Shown one piece after another: positions 1 through 8,845 of a stretch of 64,000 bases of DNA. Position 1 is the first letter of the stretch, and every line of letters starts with the position of its first letter. A model generated the notes under the pieces. The model did no database searches and was not told where the DNA came from. It saw nothing but the letters and a program-made list of their open reading frames with translations. A program made the translations under genes and the position numbers. Origin of the DNA: Calidifontibacter indicus (lineage in GTDB: Bacteria; Actinomycetota; Actinomycetes; Actinomycetales; Dermatophilaceae); contig NZ_QTUA01000001.1 of NCBI RefSeq assembly GCF_003386865.1, positions 3,162,001-3,226,000 on the forward strand, written 5' to 3'.

Positions 1-2889
1 AAACGCGGTGCCCCGCCGCGCCGCCGAGGCGGGCGGTTTGGGCATCGGCCGCCGCAGATCGAGCGCGAACTGTTCCCGGTCGTGGGCCAGAGCCACCACC
101 GACGAGGCCGACAGGTGCCGTGGCAGTCGGACGGTCGGCACCACCGGCCCGGTCGTGACCGCTCGCTCGTGCAACAGGTCTCGCAGTTCGCGCCGACGTC
201 GTCGCTCCGTCTCGCTCCACGACCCCTCGACCTCGAGCGCGCCGAGCGGGTCGGCGGTCTCGACGGGTGCCAGCACCTGCAAGGCCGCCAGCACGTGCTT
301 GCGGCCCTGCTCGAGCGCGTCCCGACGCCGGGCCAACGGGTCGTCGGGCCACTGCTGGGTGCGCCCGTCGATCAACCGGGGGTTGGCGGTGTCGGCGTCG
401 GGTGTCACGGCGAACGGCTCGAACCGGGTGATTCCCGCGTCGACGACGTCGCTGAGGAACCGCGACGGCAAGCGGAACTTGCTGCCGGAGAACCACACCG
501 ATGAGGTCAACAGCATCTCGTGCTTCGCGCGGGTGAGGGCGACGTACGCGAGTCGACGCTCCTCGCGCAGACCGTGTTCGCCGGCAGCCACCCGAAAGCC
601 GGCGAACTCGTCCCGCAGGTCGGCCAGATCACCGAGTTCGACGATCGGCAACGACGGCAGCCCGTCGGCATCTCCGCGCAGGTCGTACGGCACCCCGTCG
701 AGGCCGACGGTCCACCCGCTGTCCTCGAGCACCCAGGTGCTGCGGTCGTCGGGATCGGACCCCTTGCCGATGCCCCAGCCGTCGGCCTCGTCGTTGTAGA
801 CGGGCGACTTGCGGTGGTCGGGGAAGATCGTCTCGGTCATGCCGGGGATCGCCACGTAGTCCCATTCCAGACCCTTCGCGGCGTGCACCGTCAGCACCTG
901 GATGGCGGCGTCGGAGGATTCGATCTCGGCCTTGTCGAGGCCGCGCTCCTCGTCCTCGGCGGCATCGAGCCACGACAGAAATCCGCCGAGCGTCGGGCGG
1001 TCGGCCGATGCCGAGAACCGCGTCGCGACGTCGGCGAAGGCGTCGAGGTGCACCCGGGCGGCATCAGGGGTGACGCCCGGGCGGGACAGCACCTCGATGT
1101 CGAGACCGAGCGCGCGTTCGGCTTCTGCGGCGAGCTCGGCGAGCGGCAACCCGGCCAGTCGTCGCATCCGCCGGACAACCTCCGAAAGACCCGAAAGTCG
1201 CTCTCGCGCAATGTCGCTCAGTGGCGAACCTGCCGGGCCCGCCCACTGGGCCGGCGGCAGTTGATCGATGGCCTCGACCAACGACGGCCGGTCACGGGTG
1301 GCCGGCTCGCGGTCGGTCGCGGTGCGCTCGACGGGGGGCCGACTGTCGCGTTCGAGCTTGCGCGACCACGCGGCGAGCACGTCGAGGTCGGCCGCACCCA
1401 GCCGGATCAGAGGGCCGGTCAGCAATCGGATGAGACGGTCGCCGCGGGTGGGATCTTGCACGACCCAGAGCAGGCTCACCAGGTCGGCGACCTCGGGTGT
1501 CATCAGCAACCCGCCCACACCGACGACCTCGACCGGCAGGCCGGCCTGCTCGAGTGCGTCGATGAGCAACGGGAACAGCGACCGTTTGCGGCAGAGCACC
1601 GCGGCCGACGGAAGGTGGCCGTCGGTGCCGGGGTGCCAACGCTCGGCCAGCCACTGCGCGACGTGGGCCGCTTCGGCCTCGATGGTCTCCAACCGCGCGG
1701 CGAAAACCTCACCCGTCCCGGCCGCCGGGCTGGCCGCGAGCGCCGGGACGGCGACCGGGCTGCCCTCGCGCAGCGGCGCCGCGACGACATTGGCCGCGTC
1801 GAGGATCGTGCGGTCGTTGCGCCAACTGGTCGACAGCGGACGTACCGCGGCGCGACCCGACTCGTCGGCGAAGTGGTCGGGGTAGGAGCCGAGCGTCGTC
1901 GCGCTGGCACCGCGCCAGCCGTAGATCGACTGGTGCGGGTCGCCGACGGCGGTGACCCGCACCGGCTCGCCCGGTGCGACGAACAGGTGCTTGAGCAGTT
2001 GCAGCTGCGCTTCGCTGGTGTCCTGGAACTCATCCAGCAGCACCGCCTTGAACCGGCGACGTTCGAGCGCGCCGACGCCCGGGAACCGGCGGGCCAAGGT
2101 GGCCGCCAGGCCCATCTGGTCGGCGAAGTCGAGCGCCGACCGCGCATGCTTGAGCTGCCCGTAGCGCTCGACCATCGGCAGCACCGCGCGACGCGCCCGC
2201 AACGTCTGCAGCAGATCGCGATAGACGGGGTTCTTGTCCTTCTTCAGCCGGGCGGTCTCGTCGAGGTCACCCAGCCCGGCGATGAGCGCCTCGATCTCGG
2301 CGCGCACCTCCTCGGGGGTGAGGAGGTGCTCGGCCATCTCACCGGCGAGCGACACCACGGCGGAGATCACCGAGGCCGGCACCTTGTCGACGTCGTCCAT
2401 CGGGCCGTCGTAGCCGTGCACGACCTCGGCGGCGTACTGCCACGACGCCGCCTCGGTGAGCATCCGGGCATCGGGCTCGATACCGAGGCGCAGACCCTGC
2501 TCGCGCACGAGCCGACCGGCGTAGGAGTGGTAGGTGAGCACCGTCGGGCTGTCGGACAACCCGAGTGTGCCGTCGGCGTCCTGCTCCGGCACCCACAGAC
2601 CTGCCGAACGCAGCGCCCGCAGTTGCCGGGCCACCCGTTCGGCCAACTGACCGGCGGCCTTGCGGGTGAAGGTGAGCCCGAGCACCTGGTCGGGCTGGAC
2701 GAACCCGTTGGCGACCAGCCAGACGACCCGGTTGGACATCGTCTCGGTCTTGCCCGAGCCGGCACCCGCGACGACGAGCATCGGCCGGTCGGGGTCTGCC
2801 TCGATGATCGCCCGCTGCTCGTCGGTCGGCGGGAAGAGCCCGAGTCGCTGCGCGATCGTGGCGGCGTCGTGGCGTGCGGTGTCGAGCAC
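1..2889 (-). CDS. adnB: AdnB, UvrD-type helicase-nuclease subunit (3' end off window)
   Basis: This is the motor-nuclease subunit that, with AdnA, resects double-strand breaks. About 963 residues are visible. The GTG start at 2889 overlaps the adnA stop codon (TAGTG), so the pair is translationally coupled. Walker A GAGSGKT lies at residues 42-48, Walker B DEFQDTS at about 286-292, and a VGDPHQSIYGWRG motif follows near 320, as in superfamily 1A helicases. The visible part ends in an RRPMPKPP...AARRGTAF linker, which in AdnB comes just before the RecB-like nuclease domain; that domain is outside the window. The frame is open across the whole stretch. Family assignment is firm. The name AdnB rather than a generic UvrD/REP rests on the AdnA partner and the linker. 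Confidence 0.93.
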   Translation of the reverse strand, partial: MLDTARHDAATIAQRLGLFPPTDEQRAIIEADPDRPMLVVAGAGSGKTETMSNRVVWLVANGFVQPDQVLGLTFTRKAAGQLAERVARQLRALRSAGLWVPEQDADGTLGLSDSPTVLTYHSYAGRLVREQGLRLGIEPDARMLTEAASWQYAAEVVHGYDGPMDDVDKVPASVISAVVSLAGEMAEHLLTPEEVRAEIEALIAGLGDLDETARLKKDKNPVYRDLLQTLRARRAVLPMVERYGQLKHARSALDFADQMGLAATLARRFPGVGALERRRFKAVLLDEFQDTSEAQLQLLKHLFVAPGEPVRVTAVGDPHQSIYGWRGASATTLGSYPDHFADESGRAAVRPLSTSWRNDRTILDAANVVAAPLREGSPVAVPALAASPAAGTGEVFAARLETIEAEAAHVAQWLAERWHPGTDGHLPSAAVLCRKRSLFPLLIDALEQAGLPVEVVGVGGLLMTPEVADLVSLLWVVQDPTRGDRLIRLLTGPLIRLGAADLDVLAAWSRKLERDSRPPVERTATDREPATRDRPSLVEAIDQLPPAQWAGPAGSPLSDIARERLSGLSEVVRRMRRLAGLPLAELAAEAERALGLDIEVLSRPGVTPDAARVHLDAFADVATRFSASADRPTLGGFLSWLDAAEDEERGLDKAEIESSDAAIQVLTVHAAKGLEWDYVAIPGMTETIFPDHRKSPVYNDEADGWGIGKGSDPDDRSTWVLEDSGWTVGLDGVPYDLRGDADGLPSLPIVELGDLADLRDEFAGFRVAAGEHGLREERRLAYVALTRAKHEMLLTSSVWFSGSKFRLPSRFLSDVVDAGITRFEPFAVTPDADTANPRLIDGRTQQWPDDPLARRRDALEQGRKHVLAALQVLAPVETADPLGALEVEGSWSETERRRRRELRDLLHERAVTTGPVVPTVRLPRHLSASSVVALAHDREQFALDLRRPMPKPPASAARRGTAF

Positions 2890-5800
2890 TAGAAAGACTC
2901 CCCTTCCGTGAGCACCGGGCAGGCCGACCGCACCGGGCAGGTGTTGCAGTGCTGGCCGGGGGTGGCGAGGAACTGCGCTGCGCCCATGCCCTCGGCGGTG
3001 CGATGCAGCAACTCGTCGGCCCACTGCGGATCGTCGGAGTCGGCCAGCGGTTGCTGGGACTGCAGCTTGTAGTCGTCGCGGTCGACGGGCTTGCCCGAGC
3101 CCTTGCCCACCTGCAACAGCGCAGCACCGGCACTGTGCTCGCCGTCGCCGAAAGCGCCGTGGTCGACCGCCCACTGGTAGGCGCCGAGCTGAGGGTGCTC
3201 GGCGAGTTCGGCGTTCGTCGGGGTGGAGCTGCCGGTCTTCAGGTCGATGATCCGCACCCCGAGCGTCTCGTGCCGCTCGATCCGGTCGACCTGCCCGCCG
3301 AGCTCGACGCGTCCGTCGGCCACCGAGAAGTCTTGTTCGATGCCCAAGACCTGCCAGCCGCCGGACGCCGCCTCGGCGACATAGCGGCGCACCCGCGCGA
3401 GCATGGCGGTCGCGAGCTCGAACTGTTTGCGTCCGACCCAGGAGTCACCCAGGCCGAGGCGTCCCCACCGGTCGACGAGCGCCTGCTGCATCCGGTCGGG
3501 GTCTTTGTCGGCGAACTCCGCGGCGATCTCGTGCACGAGCGTGCCGATATTGGCGGCTCCGACGTCGGGACCATCGCCGCCACGCGAGGTGAGGAACCAG
3601 TTGAGCCCGCAGGTGTTGAACGAGGCGACTTTCGAGGGTGACACCCGCACGGCCTGGTCGCTGCGCCGCACCGGCGTGGTCGAGGTGAGGTCGTGGAACG
3701 CCCACCACTGGTCGAGGTCGGCGCCGGCGACGTCGCGCCGGGCGAGTTCGGCGAGCAGGCCGGCCGCTGCCTGCGGATCGAGTGCATCGGCGGGCGTGAC
3801 CTGCGATGGCACGAGCTCGCGCCGCAACTCGGCGACCATCGTGCGCAGGGTGAGCCCGCGGCCCACGTCGGTGTAGCGGCGGCCCTCGATCTCGTCGACC
3901 GGATCGACCAGGTCGAGGTAGGCGCTGGGTTGCTCCTCGTCGGATCGGACGGCGGTGATCAGCACCTGCTCGCTCGCCCTGGTGAGCGCCACCAGGAACT
4001 GCCGGGTCTCGTCGTAGCGCACCGCCGCCGCCTGCGACCGCAGGTCGTCGGGGCGGCCGGTGAGTGCGTCGACCAGGGCCTCCGATCCGAGCAGCGATCC
4101 ACGCAGCCGCAGATCGGGCCACACGCCTTCCTGCACCCCGGCGAGCACCACGAACTGCCACTCCCGACCGGCGGCAGCCTGCGTGGTGAGCAGGGCGACG
4201 GCGTCGTCGGCCGGAGCCGACGAGGTCAGCCGGTCGCCGGCCACCTCCTGCTCGCGGACGTGCTCGAGGAAACCTCCCGGCGCGGCCCCCGGCAGCCGGT
4301 CGACGTAGGCGGTGGCCGCGCCGAAGAGCGCGACGACTGCGTCGAGATCGTGGTCGGCGCGGGCGCCCGCGGCTCCCCCGGCCATCGCCTGCCGCGACCA
4401 CCCGGCGGCGACACCGGCGGCGTTCCACATCTGCCAGAGCACCGACTCCGCGCTCGCGCCGGGAGCCAGCCAGGCCGCCACGCCGGCGCGCAGCATGCCC
4501 GCGATGCGCAGCAACGGCGCCACCTCGGGCCCGAGGTCGCCGAGAAACTCGGGATGGTGCACCGCCTCGAGCAGGAGTTCGTCACTGGAGCGATCGCCGC
4601 CGGCGGCCAGCTCGGCCGCCCTCAGCACCCGACGCAGTCGACGGATCGTCAGCGAATCGGCTTGCACCAGTGGGGAACTCAGCACGTCGACGACCTCGTC
4701 GGCGGACCAGCTCGCGGGGCGGTCGGCCGCGCGCTCGCCCGCCACCTCGAACAATCGCAGCAACGGTCGCACGGCCGGCTCGTCACGCAGCGCGAGCACC
4801 GTCGGCGGCACCGCGACCGGCACACCGGATGTCTGCAGCACGCGACGCAGGGCCGAGATGCGCGACTGGCCACGGGTGATCACCGTCATCTGCGACCACG
4901 GAACGTGATGCTCGAGGTGGGCCCGGCGCAGCTCGGCGGCGATATGCGCCGACTCCTGGCTGACCGCGCGCAGCATCGCCACCCGCACCCGTCCGTCGCG
5001 GGCGGACGGCGTCGGCCGGCGGTGCTCGCTGCCGGCGGTTGCGCCGATGCGGGCCGTGACCCGCTCGGCGGCCTCGCGCACCAGCCGCGGGGTGCGGTGG
5101 GCGATGCCCAGGACGTGTCGCTGGGCGGAGGCCGCGTCGGCGAGGTCGACGAACAACCGCGGATCGGCGCCCCGGAAGGTCTGCACGGCGGCGTCGGGGT
5201 CGCCGATCAGCATGAGCCGCGTGTTCGGCCCCGCGAGCAGCCGCACGAGACGTGCCCCGGCCCGGGTGAGCTCCTGTGCGTCGTCGACCACGATGAGCCG
5301 CAACTCGTCGTGCAGCGCCGCGAGCTCCTCGGGGCGAGCCTCCAGCAGGTCGGCGGCACCGCCGATGATCCAGGCCGGGTCGTAGGCACCGGGCCGGGAA
5401 AGCGCTGTCACCTGGTCGTATTCGTCGAGCACTGCCGCCGCGGCGATCCACTCCGACCGTTCGTGCTCTTCACCGAGCAGCCGCAACCGATCGGCGTCGA
5501 CGCCCCATTCGACGGCCCGCATCAGCAGATCGCGCAGCTCGTGCCGGAAGCCGCGGGTCTCCAGGGCCGCCGTGATGAAGTCGGGCCAACGCGGACCCGG
5601 CACCTCACCGGAGGCATGACCGGCGAGCAACTCCCGCAGGATGACGTCTTGCTCGGGGCCGGTGAGCAGACGGGGGGCTTCGCGCCCTTCCAGCGCGGCG
5701 ATGCGCCGCAGGATGCCGAAACCCAACGCCTGCGGGGTGCGCGCGAGCGGCGCGCTCGCGGTGGCGGCCAACCGCGCGGCCGCCCGGTCGCGCAACGCGG

Positions 5801-6020
5801 CGGCACGCACCCGGGTCGGCGACAGGATGACGCAGGCATCGGGATCGAGGCCGGCCTCGTGCGCCGCCACCACAGCCTCCACCGCGACGAGACTCTTGCC
5901 GGTGCCGGGGGCACCCAACACCAACCGGCACGCCGCCGACGACTCGACCGCGGCCTGCTGGGACGCGTCGAGCACGGGTGCGGGCACGTCGTCGGGCGCG
6001 TGCCTGATCAGTTCGACCAT
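2889..6020 (-). CDS. adnA: AdnA, UvrD-like helicase with RecB-type nuclease domain
   Basis: The product is 1043 aa and forms the AdnAB end-resection machine with the overlapping downstream gene. An SF1 helicase core begins with Walker A GAPGTGKS (residues 36-43). The Walker B region reads VVDDAQEL near residue 245, with Asp where helicases usually have the catalytic Glu. The C-terminal nuclease domain shows LVHEIAAEF, then GGQVDRIE, RIIDLKTGS and QLGAYQWAV, the PD-(D/E)XK set. A lone Cys in FNTCGLNWF and a distal CNTCPVRSAC cluster match the four-Cys iron-sulfur staple of AddB-type nucleases. The ATG at 6020 sits 6 nt after TGTGAT, so it may be leaderless. It lies 102 nt downstream of moeB. 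Confidence 0.94.
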   Translation of the reverse strand: MVELIRHAPDDVPAPVLDASQQAAVESSAACRLVLGAPGTGKSLVAVEAVVAAHEAGLDPDACVILSPTRVRAAALRDRAAARLAATASAPLARTPQALGFGILRRIAALEGREAPRLLTGPEQDVILRELLAGHASGEVPGPRWPDFITAALETRGFRHELRDLLMRAVEWGVDADRLRLLGEEHERSEWIAAAAVLDEYDQVTALSRPGAYDPAWIIGGAADLLEARPEELAALHDELRLIVVDDAQELTRAGARLVRLLAGPNTRLMLIGDPDAAVQTFRGADPRLFVDLADAASAQRHVLGIAHRTPRLVREAAERVTARIGATAGSEHRRPTPSARDGRVRVAMLRAVSQESAHIAAELRRAHLEHHVPWSQMTVITRGQSRISALRRVLQTSGVPVAVPPTVLALRDEPAVRPLLRLFEVAGERAADRPASWSADEVVDVLSSPLVQADSLTIRRLRRVLRAAELAAGGDRSSDELLLEAVHHPEFLGDLGPEVAPLLRIAGMLRAGVAAWLAPGASAESVLWQMWNAAGVAAGWSRQAMAGGAAGARADHDLDAVVALFGAATAYVDRLPGAAPGGFLEHVREQEVAGDRLTSSAPADDAVALLTTQAAAGREWQFVVLAGVQEGVWPDLRLRGSLLGSEALVDALTGRPDDLRSQAAAVRYDETRQFLVALTRASEQVLITAVRSDEEQPSAYLDLVDPVDEIEGRRYTDVGRGLTLRTMVAELRRELVPSQVTPADALDPQAAAGLLAELARRDVAGADLDQWWAFHDLTSTTPVRRSDQAVRVSPSKVASFNTCGLNWFLTSRGGDGPDVGAANIGTLVHEIAAEFADKDPDRMQQALVDRWGRLGLGDSWVGRKQFELATAMLARVRRYVAEAASGGWQVLGIEQDFSVADGRVELGGQVDRIERHETLGVRIIDLKTGSSTPTNAELAEHPQLGAYQWAVDHGAFGDGEHSAGAALLQVGKGSGKPVDRDDYKLQSQQPLADSDDPQWADELLHRTAEGMGAAQFLATPGQHCNTCPVRSACPVLTEGESF

Positions 6021-6044
6021 GTGCCCATCACAGCAGCCGACACC

Positions 6045-6080
6045 GACAACCTCGACGACAACCTCGACGACAACCTGCCC
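6045..6080. repeat. 12-bp tandem repeats between moeB and adnA
   Basis: Three head-to-tail units start at 6045, 6057 and 6069. The first two are identical (GACAACCTCGAC) and the third keeps its first eight bases. More degenerate GACAACTT and GGCAACCC copies follow to about 6113. They lie in the 102-nt gap just upstream of the adnA start, where a promoter or operator would sit. Confidence 0.6.
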
Positions 6081-6122
6081 GAGAACCCGCCGGACAACTT
6101 GGTCGGCAACCCACCCGCCGGC

Positions 6123-7301
6123 TCAACCGACCTGCAACGACGGGTCGACCGCGGCCGACCAGGCGAGGATTCCTCCGTCGAGCGACCGGGCCGCGATGCC
6201 CCGGTCGGCCAGCAACCGCACCGCCTCGGCCGATCGGGCTCCCGACCGACACATGAGCACCAGCGTCCGGTCGCCGCTCTCCCCCGACGCCGACACCGAC
6301 CCCGACGCCGGCGGCACGGCACCCTTCCGTATGTCGTCGAGCGCCAACCACTCCGAGCCCTCGACGGCGGCCTCGTCGCGCTCGGCGGCGGTGCGCACGT
6401 CGATCAGTCGGATCCCGCCGGTGGCCCACGACGCGGCGGCCTCCACCACACCGATGAGCGGCACCGGTGCGGGTTCGTCCGGCGGCGTTTCGTCGCGGAT
6501 GACGACCGGTTCGGCGTCCGGGCCGCACACCGGACACCGCGGATCTGCCGCGATCGGCAGCTGTGACCACTGGAACGCCAACGCGTCGAAGACCGCGAGG
6601 CGCCCGATCAGCGGCTGCCCGGCGCCGAGCACGAGTTTGAGCGCCTCGACCGCCTGAGCCGCGCCGAGCATGCCCGGCAGCACGCCCAACACTCCCGCGA
6701 CGGCGCACGACGGCGCCGCGGACGGGTCGGGCGCGACCGGGAACAGGCAGCGCAGGCACGGGCCCTCGCCCGGCGACCACACCGTGAGCTGCCCGTCGAA
6801 CTGGCTGATCGCGGCCCACACCAACGGCAGCCCGAGCAGCACGCAGGCGTCGTTGAGCAGGAACCGGGTGGCGAAGTTGTCGGTGGCGTCGACGACGACG
6901 TCCTGGTCGGCGCACAGCACCACCACATTGCTTGCGGCGAGCCGTTCGGGCACGGCCACCACCCGTACGTCGGGGTTGAGCGCCGCGACGGCGCGGGCGG
7001 CGGAATCGACCTTCGCCGAGCCGACGTCGGCGGTGCCGTGCACCACCTGCCGCTGCAGGTTGCTCAGCTCGACGCGGTCGTCGTCGACGACGGTGATGGT
7101 GCCGACGCCGGCCGCCGCGAGATACTGCAGCACCGGCGCCGCGAGGCCGCCGGCGCCCACCACCAGCACCCGCGCATCGAGCAGACGCCGTTGGCCGGCC
7201 GGGCCGACCTGGGCGAGTGAGAGGTGCCGTGCATAGCGCTCCAGTTGTTCGGGCCGCAGTGGCGCAGGCGCAACCGGCTCGCCGGGGGCTTCGACATCCA
7301 T
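6123..7301 (-). CDS. moeZ: MoeB/MoeZ-type adenylyltransferase fused to rhodanese
   Basis: This 392-aa E1-like enzyme adenylates the C terminus of a ubiquitin-like sulfur carrier (MoaD, ThiS or CysO type), and its rhodanese domain supplies sulfur. The N-terminal ThiF domain (about residues 15-250) carries the nucleotide motif VVGAGGLAAP, the VDDDRVELSNLQRQ segment, VDATDNF, and two zinc pairs CLRC and CPVC. SCAVAGVLG holds the usual catalytic cysteine region. The C-terminal rhodanese domain (about 285-390) has LIDVRTAAE and the active-site loop CRSGARS. The ATG at 7301 is chosen because it lies 7 nt after TAGGGT (7309-7314 on this strand), a leaderless arrangement; upstream in-frame codons would run into the tetR promoter. 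It is divergent from the TetR gene. Confidence 0.92.
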   Translation of the reverse strand: MDVEAPGEPVAPAPLRPEQLERYARHLSLAQVGPAGQRRLLDARVLVVGAGGLAAPVLQYLAAAGVGTITVVDDDRVELSNLQRQVVHGTADVGSAKVDSAARAVAALNPDVRVVAVPERLAASNVVVLCADQDVVVDATDNFATRFLLNDACVLLGLPLVWAAISQFDGQLTVWSPGEGPCLRCLFPVAPDPSAAPSCAVAGVLGVLPGMLGAAQAVEALKLVLGAGQPLIGRLAVFDALAFQWSQLPIAADPRCPVCGPDAEPVVIRDETPPDEPAPVPLIGVVEAAASWATGGIRLIDVRTAAERDEAAVEGSEWLALDDIRKGAVPPASGSVSASGESGDRTLVLMCRSGARSAEAVRLLADRGIAARSLDGGILAWSAAVDPSLQVG

Positions 7302-7324
7302 GACGTCAACCCTATGACTGTGCC

Positions 7325-7361
7325 TAAGATGGCGAACTGACCCGCGAGTAGAACTTGGAGG
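7325..7361 (+). promoter_or_regulatory. tetR promoter -10 and ribosome site
   Basis: TAAGAT at 7325-7330 is a good -10 box. A strong GGAGG at 7357-7361 lies 5 nt before the GTG at 7367. This decides the start over the in-frame TTG at 7355, which overlaps the ribosome site itself. Confidence 0.6.
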
Positions 7362-7366
7362 TAACC

Positions 7367-7993
7367 GTGGCCGACTCACTCGACACGGCCCGCGGTGGTC
7401 GGCTGCCCCGCTCGGCTCGACGCGCCCAGCTGATGGAGGCCGCCCAGTCGGTGTTCGTCGAGGCCGGCTACCACGGCGCCGCCATGGACGAGATCGCCGA
7501 GCGCGCTCACGTCAGCAAACCGGTGCTCTATCAGCACTTCCCCGGCAAACTCGACCTCTACCTCGCGCTGCTGGAGCATCACACCCGTGAGGTGCCCGAG
7601 TTGGTCAACGAGGCGCTGACCTCCACCGAGGAGAACAGCGACCGGGTCGCCGCCGCGATGAGCGCGTTCTTCAGGTTCGTCGAGCGCAAGGACGCCGCCT
7701 TCCGCATGGTCTTCGAGTCTGACCTCATCAACGAACCCGTCGTCGCCGCACGGGTGGAGCGGATGAGCACCGCATGTGCGACCGCGGTCGCCGAGGTCAT
7801 CTCCGAGGACACCGGACTGCCCGACGACCAGGCCCTGATGCTCGGCGTCGCGTTGGTGGGAATGGCGCAGGTCGTCGCACGGTTCTGGATTGCACAAGAG
7901 CCTCGGATGCCGCGGCACGAGGCCGAGCGGCTGGTGACGGTGCTCGGCTGGCGTGGCATCGCCGGATTCCCCAAGTCGGGCGACCAGTCCTGA
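7367..7993 (+). CDS. TetR-family transcriptional regulator
   Basis: This is a 208-aa regulator with an N-terminal TetR helix-turn-helix: RRAQLMEAAQSVFVEAGYHG, then MDEIAERAHVSKPVLYQHF (about residues 18-63). An all-helical ligand and dimerisation domain follows. It starts at GTG with a GGAGG site. The neighbours (divergent moeB, downstream DUF3107) are the same as around Rv3208 in mycobacteria, where the target and ligand are not well defined, so I assign none here. No clear inverted-repeat operator is visible in the 65-nt divergent gap with moeB. Confidence 0.9.
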   Translation: MADSLDTARGGRLPRSARRAQLMEAAQSVFVEAGYHGAAMDEIAERAHVSKPVLYQHFPGKLDLYLALLEHHTREVPELVNEALTSTEENSDRVAAAMSAFFRFVERKDAAFRMVFESDLINEPVVAARVERMSTACATAVAEVISEDTGLPDDQALMLGVALVGMAQVVARFWIAQEPRMPRHEAERLVTVLGWRGIAGFPKSGDQS

Positions 7994-8062
7994 GCCGCTG
8001 TCACGGCGACACGGACGCCGCCTAGGCTCGCGAACAGCAACAGACCGATCAGCAGGAGAGTC

Positions 8063-8284
8063 ATGGAAATCCGTATCGGCGTGCGCAATGTCGCGCGTGA
8101 GATCGTCATCGAGTCCGAGCAGAGCGCCGACGACGTGCACAAGGCCGTCGCCGAGGCCCTCGAGGGCGGCAAGGCGCTGACCTTGAAGGACGACAAGGGC
8201 CACACCGTCGTCGTACCGGCCGACGCGCTGGGATACCTGGACATCGGCTCGGAGCAGGAGCGCCGGGTCGGCTTCGGTAGCTGA
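8063..8284 (+). CDS. DUF3107 small conserved actinobacterial protein
   Basis: The protein is 73 aa and starts MEIRIGVRNVAREIVIES. It matches the actinobacteria-wide DUF3107 family (TB9.4-like). It is short, acidic and has no signal or membrane segment, with a middle region rich in Ala and Glu and a conserved VVVPADALGYLDIGSE segment. An AGGAGAG ribosome site lies before the ATG. Its molecular function is unknown. It sits 69 nt after tetR on the same strand, so the two may be cotranscribed, and a hairpin follows. Confidence 0.88.
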   Translation: MEIRIGVRNVAREIVIESEQSADDVHKAVAEALEGGKALTLKDDKGHTVVVPADALGYLDIGSEQERRVGFGS

Positions 8285-8315
8285 GAAGCAGCTGCAAACT
8301 GCCTGAACGGATCGC

Positions 8316-8339
8316 GGCGTCACCCTCCGGGGTGGCGCC
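8316..8339 (+). terminator. Hairpin after DUF3107
   Basis: A 10-bp stem (GGCGTCACCC with GGGTGGCGCC, one G-T pair) closes a TCCG loop 31 nt after the stop. There is no T-run, so it is a weak or Rho-assisted terminator at best. Confidence 0.5.
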
Positions 8340-8526
8340 GTGACCCGTTCGTGACCGAAACACCCTTGACGGTTAAGCACATTCGCAGGAACGGACCGGT
8401 AGTTTCGCAATCAGGCATGCGGACGAGGGCCCCGAAACCCCGAGTCGGCGTGCAGGACAGTAGGACCCGAACTCAAACCCCGCGTTCGGGACACGGCCCA
8501 CCGGGCCCGTTCAACAAGGAGTAGCA
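8340..8526 (+). promoter_or_regulatory. Leader of the YeaQ-type gene
   Basis: About 190 nt with no convincing coding potential. TTGACG at about 8367 may be a -35 element and TAGTTT near 8400 a -10, but their spacing is poor. An AAGGAG ribosome site (8515-8520) precedes the ATG at 8527. I see no RNA gene here. Confidence 0.3.
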
Positions 8527-8790
8527 ATGCTCTGGAACATCCTGATGTGGATCCTCGGCGGTGCGGTCGTCGGAATCCTCGCCCGCGCAGTCCTGCCGGG
8601 CAAGCAGAACATCTCCATCGCCGCCACGGTCATCCTGGGCATCCTCGGCGCCGTCGTGGGTGGCTTCATCGCCAACGCGATCGGTGTCGGCGACACCAAC
8701 GGCATCGACTGGATCAAGCTGATCATCAGTGTCATCGTCGCCGCGGCTGCGGTCACGGTGTACGGCTCGATCGCCGGCAAGAAGGTCTGA
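8527..8790 (+). CDS. GlsB/YeaQ/YmgE-family small membrane protein
   Basis: This 87-aa, very hydrophobic protein has three predicted membrane helices: residues 3-20, about 28-50 with the glycine pattern GILGAVVGGFIANAIG, and about 62-82. It matches the transglycosylase-associated (GlsB/YeaQ/YmgE) family of stress-induced inner-membrane proteins. The biochemical role of the family is unproven, so only membrane location and a likely stress link can be inferred. It starts at ATG with AAGGAG upstream, stands alone, and ends at a strong bidirectional terminator. Confidence 0.9.
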   Translation: MLWNILMWILGGAVVGILARAVLPGKQNISIAATVILGILGAVVGGFIANAIGVGDTNGIDWIKLIISVIVAAAAVTVYGSIAGKKV

Positions 8791-8804
8791 CGCACCACCG
8801 CACG

Positions 8805-8841
8805 AAGAACCCCGCCGACCGCTCCGGTCGGCGGGGTTCTT
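8805..8841. terminator. Strong bidirectional terminator
   Basis: AAGAACCCCGCCGACC pairs with its complement across a GCTC/C loop, giving a perfect 16-bp stem flanked by A on one side and T on the other. It serves the YeaQ gene (plus) and the ferritin-like gene (minus, stop at 8846). Confidence 0.93.
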
Positions 8842-8845
8842 GTCG

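Noticed and set aside
520-2892. Long plus-strand open frame (790 codons) antisense to adnB
   Set aside because: It mirrors the adnB codons; composition is Arg/Gly/Asp-rich shadow and no family motif appears, while the minus strand has full helicase motifs.
3693-6566. 957-codon plus-strand frame over adnA and moeZ
   Set aside because: It is a high-GC antisense shadow across two well-defined genes and an intergenic gap.
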